Of a stretch of 64,000 nucleotides of DNA, positions 61,257-64,000 are shown piece after piece. Every line of letters begins with the position of its first letter. The first letter of the stretch is position 1. The translations under genes were made by a program, and so were the position numbers. Where the stretch lies: contig JACJXQ010000008.1 of assembly GCA_020636495.1 (NCBI GenBank), positions 1,860,001 to 1,924,000 of the forward strand, written 5' to 3'. The notes beneath the pieces are model-generated. The model did not search any database, was not told where the DNA came from, and worked only from the letters and a program-made list of their open reading frames with translations. The stretch is from Chitinophagales bacterium. GTDB taxonomy: Bacteria > Bacteroidota > Bacteroidia > Chitinophagales > Chitinophagaceae.

Positions 61257-61937
61257 TTAAAGAGGCGGAACTCTTCTGTGCTCGTATTGTTTCCAGTTGA
61301 TGTCTCCACCCATTGTCCCGAAAAAACGCCTGAAGCTTGATTGCTCATCAGTGAGCGAAGCATTAAAGTTTTTACTTCTTGCCAGTTCAGGATTGATCTC
61401 AGGATTGAAGTTACTATATTTTTTTACAGAGTCCATGACAAAAGGCATATGATATATTTGTGTCCCGAAGCGCACTTTTGTGAACTTACGGAGCAGGGCA
61501 GACTGAAAGGGGTCAGATGCCAATGCCAATACTTTGAAATGGTGTTTTTTAGCCACCAGGTAAGAGTAGTAAGCATTTTCAGTGCTGTGTCTGGCCATCG
61601 TGTCATAAAAGATATTTTCTTTGGGTATACCCAGCGCCTGTGCATATAGTCCCATTACTTTTGATTCATAATACGGCTGGTATACGGCATTACCTGAGAA
61701 GATAATGTTCTTTGTCATGCCGTTCTTATACAGCACATATGCCCATATAACACGAGCCTTCATTACTGAATCCCAATGGCCATTCTGCAATGGGATACCG
61801 GGAACAATGATCGCATCAAAAACTACGTTATGTTCCTTTGCATTTTCAAATGCCCTTTTGGGCCCTCCCACTACAGATATGCAACCGGAACAATAAAGGA
61901 TAAAAGAAAGCAGTAATATTGAAACGATATATTTCAT
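61257..61937 (-). CDS. YdcF/DUF218-family lipoprotein
   Basis: A 226-residue exported protein of the DUF218 (YdcF/SanA/ElyC-like) fold. The signal ends FILYCSGCISV, giving a lipobox SGC with Cys19. The fold shows FDAIIVPGIPLQNGHWDSVMKARVIWAYVLYKNG, NIIFSGNAVYQPYYESKVMGLYAQALGIP, RHSTENAYYSYLVAKKHHFKVLALASDPFQSALLRKF. Family members are tied to envelope and cell-wall homeostasis and bind nucleotide-like ligands in vitro, but the biochemical role is unknown. The tail (about 170-226) is longer than in E. coli YdcF. Confidence 0.83.
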   Translation of the reverse strand: MKYIVSILLLSFILYCSGCISVVGGPKRAFENAKEHNVVFDAIIVPGIPLQNGHWDSVMKARVIWAYVLYKNGMTKNIIFSGNAVYQPYYESKVMGLYAQALGIPKENIFYDTMARHSTENAYYSYLVAKKHHFKVLALASDPFQSALLRKFTKVRFGTQIYHMPFVMDSVKKYSNFNPEINPELARSKNFNASLTDEQSSFRRFFGTMGGDINWKQYEHRRVPPL

Positions 61938-62011
61938 TGAACTAATATTTTTTCTGTAACAATTACAGCCTTATAAAGTTCAATGATATAGTGTGAATGT
62001 ATCTATAAAAC

Positions 62012-64000
62012 TTATTGATAGTCTTTTACAATATTTTTCAGTTCGTTCAGCTTCATCAGGGCCTCAACAGGAGTGAGCGTGTTAATATCTGTTTCGGACA
62101 AAACTTTCTGTATGTCCCGCAGGTCGTCTGTAAGGCCATTGAAGATATTCAACTGGTAGTTGGCGGCTGCAGGTTGCACTTTCTTTATCTTTTCGGACGT
62201 AGAGCTTTCGCTGCTGTGCTTTTCTTCCAGTAGGCTGAGTATCTCGTTGGCGCGATCTAACAGAGAGTGGGGCATACCTGCCATCCGTGCTACCTGTATA
62301 CCAAAGCTATGGCGACTGCCGCCCGGTGCCAGCTTACGCAGGAATATTACTTTGTTGCCGGTTTCTTTGTGGGTGATATGGTAGTTCCTGACCCTCTCTA
62401 ATCGTTGTTCGAGCTCATTCAGTTCGTGGTAGTGGGTGGCAAACAATGTTTTAGGTTTTGCTGCTGTATTGTGCAGATGCTCAACAATTGACCATGCTAT
62501 TGATATACCGTCATAAGTACTAGTACCACGACCTATTTCATCCAGCAATACAAGGCTGCGTTCCGTTATGTTATTGATGATACTGGCTGTCTCGTTCATC
62601 TCCACCATAAAGGTACTTTCGCCACCACTCAGGTTGTCTGAAGCTCCTACTCGTGTAAATATTTTATCTGTCAGCCCGATCTTTGCACTATCGGCAGGTA
62701 CAAAGCTGCCCATGTGTGCCATCAGGGTTATGATAGCAGTTTGCCTGAGTAGTGCTGATTTACCACTCATGTTTGGCCCGGTCAGGATAATGACCTGTTG
62801 TTCAGTTTTGTCTAACACAAGGTCGTTGGCTATATAAGCTTCTCCCGGGGGGAGTTGTTGCTCAATTACAGGGTGGCGTGCCTGCTTTATGTTCAGTACA
62901 GGTTCCTGCGTTATTTCAGGCCTGTGGTATTTGTATTGTTTTGCATTGTAAGCAAAGCTCAGCAGGCAATCCATCTGGGCTATGATATGTGCATTGGTCT
63001 GTATAGTTGAGATGTAAGGCTCTATTTCTGCCAATAATTGCTGATACAGATCCAGCTCTATAGCCAGTATTTTTTCTTCTGCACCCAGTATCTTCTCCTC
63101 ATACTCTTTCAGTTCCTGTGTTATATATCGCTCGGCGTTGGCCAGGGTTTGTTTACGTACCCATTCAGGAGGTACCTTGTCTTTATGGGTATTGGTTACT
63201 TCGAGGTAGTAGCCAAATACATTGTTGAAGGATATTTTGAGCGAAGGAATACCTGTGCGTTCTGATTCTTTCTGTTGTATCTCCAGCAGGTATGTCTTGC
63301 CACTGCGTGATATCTTTCTCAGGTCGTCCAGTCCTTTATGAACCTCTTCCCTGATGATGCCGCCTTTTGCTGTTTGTGCCGGGGCGTCATCAACTATCGT
63401 ATTCAGTATACGTTCCTGCAACTCTGTAAGGGGCTGCATCAGCCGGGTCATGTTCGCCAACTGCTCGTAACCATCGTTGTTACATAAATCCAGTATCTCG
63501 GCCATGAAACGAAGACTTTTGGCCAGTTGCAGTACCTCGCGTGGATTGGCTTTCTTCAGTGGTATCTTGCCTACCAGTCTTTCTACATCGCCTATCTGTT
63601 TCATCAGGTTGACGATGGATATATTCAGGGACTGGTCTTTGATGAGATGACTCACCAGGTCTAACCTGTTGTTGATACGGTGTATGTCGAACAGGGGGAA
63701 TATCATCCAACGTTTCAACATACGGGCACCCATTGAAGTACAGGTACTGTCGATAGCCTGCAGCAGGCATGCTCCTTTTTCATCAGTGCTGTGAACCAGT
63801 TCCAGGTTACGGATGGTAAACCTGTCCATCCAAAGGAAGTCATCGGCAACTATGCGCTGCAGGGTGTTTATATGTTGCAGGTTGGCATGTTCAGTATCTT
63901 TCAGGTAGTGCAGTGTTGCTCCTGCTGCAATAGCCGCCGCTTTAGAACCGTCAAGGCCATATCCTTTAAGTGAAGTTGTCTGGAAGTGCCCTGTCAGCAG
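62012..64000 (-). CDS. mutS: DNA mismatch repair protein MutS, N-terminal part outside the window
   Basis: The frame is open to the right-hand edge (64000), so the N-terminus is not visible. The first 57 visible residues (LLTGHFQTTSLKGYGL... HINTLQRIVADDFLWMD) lead into the connector and lever: RNLELVHSTDEKGACLLQAID, then RKQTLANAERYITQELKEYEEKILGAEEK (clamp). The ATPase domain has Walker A LTGPNMSGKSALLRQ, Walker B LVLLDEIGRGTSTYDGISIAWS and FATHYHELNELEQ. The C-terminus carries the usual beta-clamp-like end. MutS starts mismatch repair by binding mispairs and recruiting MutL. It is complete in its C-terminal domains and should be functional if the N-terminus is intact. Confidence 0.96.
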   Translation of the reverse strand: MLTGHFQTTSLKGYGLDGSKAAAIAAGATLHYLKDTEHANLQHINTLQRIVADDFLWMDRFTIRNLELVHSTDEKGACLLQAIDSTCTSMGARMLKRWMIFPLFDIHRINNRLDLVSHLIKDQSLNISIVNLMKQIGDVERLVGKIPLKKANPREVLQLAKSLRFMAEILDLCNNDGYEQLANMTRLMQPLTELQERILNTIVDDAPAQTAKGGIIREEVHKGLDDLRKISRSGKTYLLEIQQKESERTGIPSLKISFNNVFGYYLEVTNTHKDKVPPEWVRKQTLANAERYITQELKEYEEKILGAEEKILAIELDLYQQLLAEIEPYISTIQTNAHIIAQMDCLLSFAYNAKQYKYHRPEITQEPVLNIKQARHPVIEQQLPPGEAYIANDLVLDKTEQQVIILTGPNMSGKSALLRQTAIITLMAHMGSFVPADSAKIGLTDKIFTRVGASDNLSGGESTFMVEMNETASIINNITERSLVLLDEIGRGTSTYDGISIAWSIVEHLHNTAAKPKTLFATHYHELNELEQRLERVRNYHITHKETGNKVIFLRKLAPGGSRHSFGIQVARMAGMPHSLLDRANEILSLLEEKHSSESSTSEKIKKVQPAAANYQLNIFNGLTDDLRDIQKVLSETDINTLTPVEALMKLNELKNIVKDYQ

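Noticed and set aside
1..64000. tRNA, rRNA, IS element, prophage or toxin-antitoxin genes
   Set aside because: None was recognised on reading both strands and the intergenic stretches; a tRNA scan would confirm.

Overview
The window looks like chromosomal core sequence from a member of the Bacteroidota, most likely a Chitinophagales/Chitinophagaceae-type bacterium (inference). Four proteins carry C-terminal Por/type IX (T9SS) sorting domains. Promoters fit the Bacteroidota TTTG-N19-21-TAnnTTTG pattern, start codons mostly lack Shine-Dalgarno sequences, and bacillithiol synthesis (bshA), DUF4175, SusC-like TonB receptor architecture and GEVED domains are present. I see no prophage, insertion sequence, CRISPR array, tRNA or rRNA.

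Layout. 1-4016: end of a YajQ-type gene, an aminotransferase/rfbC sugar-nucleotide pair, and a beta-barrel gene joined to the Kdo transferase kdtA. 3980-10509: a surface-protein and sorting region. It holds a tiny Asp-rich protein with a PLDGG-helix-basic C-terminus, a 1001-residue T9SS propeller protein, and an operon of HTTM-family membrane protein, exosortase-family protease and small membrane protein. 10562-35569: mixed housekeeping and envelope genes, including cysteine desulfurase, T9SS/GEVED protein, TonB-dependent receptor, MscS channel, two transporters, a MutS2-like ATPase without a Smr domain, DUF4175 protein, redoxin, rarA, two secreted TonB-C proteins, YitT, an HD hydrolase and a large sortilin-like propeller protein. 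36481-48765: the S10-spc ribosomal cluster from rpsJ through secY and map. It has a strong promoter in front, a candidate second promoter before rplX, two terminator-like hairpins inside and a strong terminator behind map. 48766-64000: an rRNA-style promoter and leader with no gene behind it, then a peptide ABC permease with an M28 peptidase, a mono-haem lipoprotein, bshA, an AhpD-like protein, a haem-propeller protein, a GEVED/T9SS protein, SulP transporter, FAD reductase, APC permease, an acidic protein, a YdcF-like protein and the 3' part of mutS.

How the parts fit. The most interesting unit is the exosortase operon (8247-10509) with a plausible substrate 3.4 kb away (4550-4843): a cell-surface sorting route that would run beside T9SS. 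The HTTM partner, a relative of vitamin K-dependent gamma-carboxylase, has no explained role there. The ribosomal cluster is cut short at both ends compared with the usual layout: rpsL-rpsG-fusA are not upstream, and infA-rpmJ-rpsM-rpsK-rpsD-rpoA-rplQ are not downstream.
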